Assembly (NCBI RefSeq): GCF_008711285.1
Contig: NZ_VXDC01000006.1
Coordinates: 248,001 to 312,000 of the forward strand
Source of the DNA: Roseibium aquae
GTDB taxonomy: Bacteria; Pseudomonadota; Alphaproteobacteria; Rhizobiales; Stappiaceae
DNA: 64,000 nt
Direction: 5' to 3'
Shown piece by piece: positions 63,812-64,000 of this stretch. Within the stretch, counting starts at the first letter, position 1; the number at the start of each line of letters is the position of its first letter. Under the pieces are notes generated by a model that saw only the letters and a list, made by a program, of their open reading frames with translations, did no database searches and had not been told where the DNA came from. The translations under genes were made by a program, and so were the position numbers.

Positions 63812-64000
63812 GACCTTACTCCTCCGTTCCGCCAACGGCGTCATTGCGCTCGGCAATGGTTAAGGCCGCTGGCGTTTATTATTTTGGCGAAAGTATGTGT
63901 GCACCGATGGGACGGCGCAAGTCAAACGTTCCATTGCTCCCGCGAGGCCAAGCAGGGTTCACCGCTTGGCAACCTGGACCGCTCGCGACCAAAATCGCCA

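Noticed and set aside
1-64000. CRISPR arrays, rRNA genes and complete tRNA genes
   Set aside because: No regularly spaced repeats, rRNA segments or full cloverleaf sequences were seen on reading both strands.

Overview
The window looks like chromosomal DNA of a GC-rich alphaproteobacterium, probably Hyphomicrobiales (Rhizobiales) or a close relative. The grounds are a FixL/FixJ/FixK oxygen cascade beside ccoNOQP-ccoGHIS, a rhizobial rkp-type capsule locus, tamAB, and intergenic palindromic mosaic repeats. The species cannot be read from the sequence by eye.

Region 1 (1-11.5 kb) is accessory. It carries an intact ParD antitoxin with a frameshifted ParE toxin, then a complete arsenite-oxidase locus: aioX sensor, aioS kinase, aioR regulator, a 20-bp perfect palindrome, aioB, aioA, a terminator and moeA. 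After it come a truncated MFS gene, a 276-bp internally deleted IS21-family remnant, a diverged second copy of a repeat found at 230-307, a tRNA 3'-end-like fragment, a small unknown gene, and an unknown gene cut by an IS3-family end. These features suggest an acquired, partly decayed arsenic island.

Region 2 (12-26 kb) is an rkp-like capsule locus: a 2534-residue reducing type I polyketide/fatty-acid synthase (rkpA), a PLP alpha-oxoamine synthase (rkpG), a short-chain reductase (rkpH), two tandem KpsS/RkpJ-like capsule proteins and a Wza/KpsD-type export lipoprotein. The PKS + oxoamine synthase + ketoreductase combination matches the logic of sphingoid-base (fumonisin-type) synthesis, so I infer that this locus makes an amino-lipid, plausibly the capsule's lipid anchor. 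ugd at 38 kb (rkpK in rhizobia) would supply UDP-glucuronate.

Region 3 (26-41.5 kb) is mostly housekeeping: folD, tamA-tamB, an XRE regulator, gabD, an M20-family deacylase, ugd, aroQ, a receiver protein and two small hypotheticals.

Region 4 (41.5-55.3 kb) is a compact microaerobic regulon: ccoS (frameshifted here), ccoI, ccoH and ccoG; ccoPQON; hemN; fixK; a receiver-only protein; fixJ and fixL. FixK/FNR-type boxes lie before ccoN, hemN, ccoG and fixK, so sensor, regulators and targets are all inside 14 kb.

Region 5 (55.3-64 kb) holds an aminotransferase, a hybrid kinase with an N-terminal sodium:solute-symporter domain, a GGDEF-EAL protein and a LuxR-type response regulator. The kinase and regulator resemble the CrbS-CrbR/MxtR-ErdR acetate-switch pair.

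No rRNA, complete tRNA or CRISPR array was seen. Coordinates, alignments and motif positions were worked out by hand.
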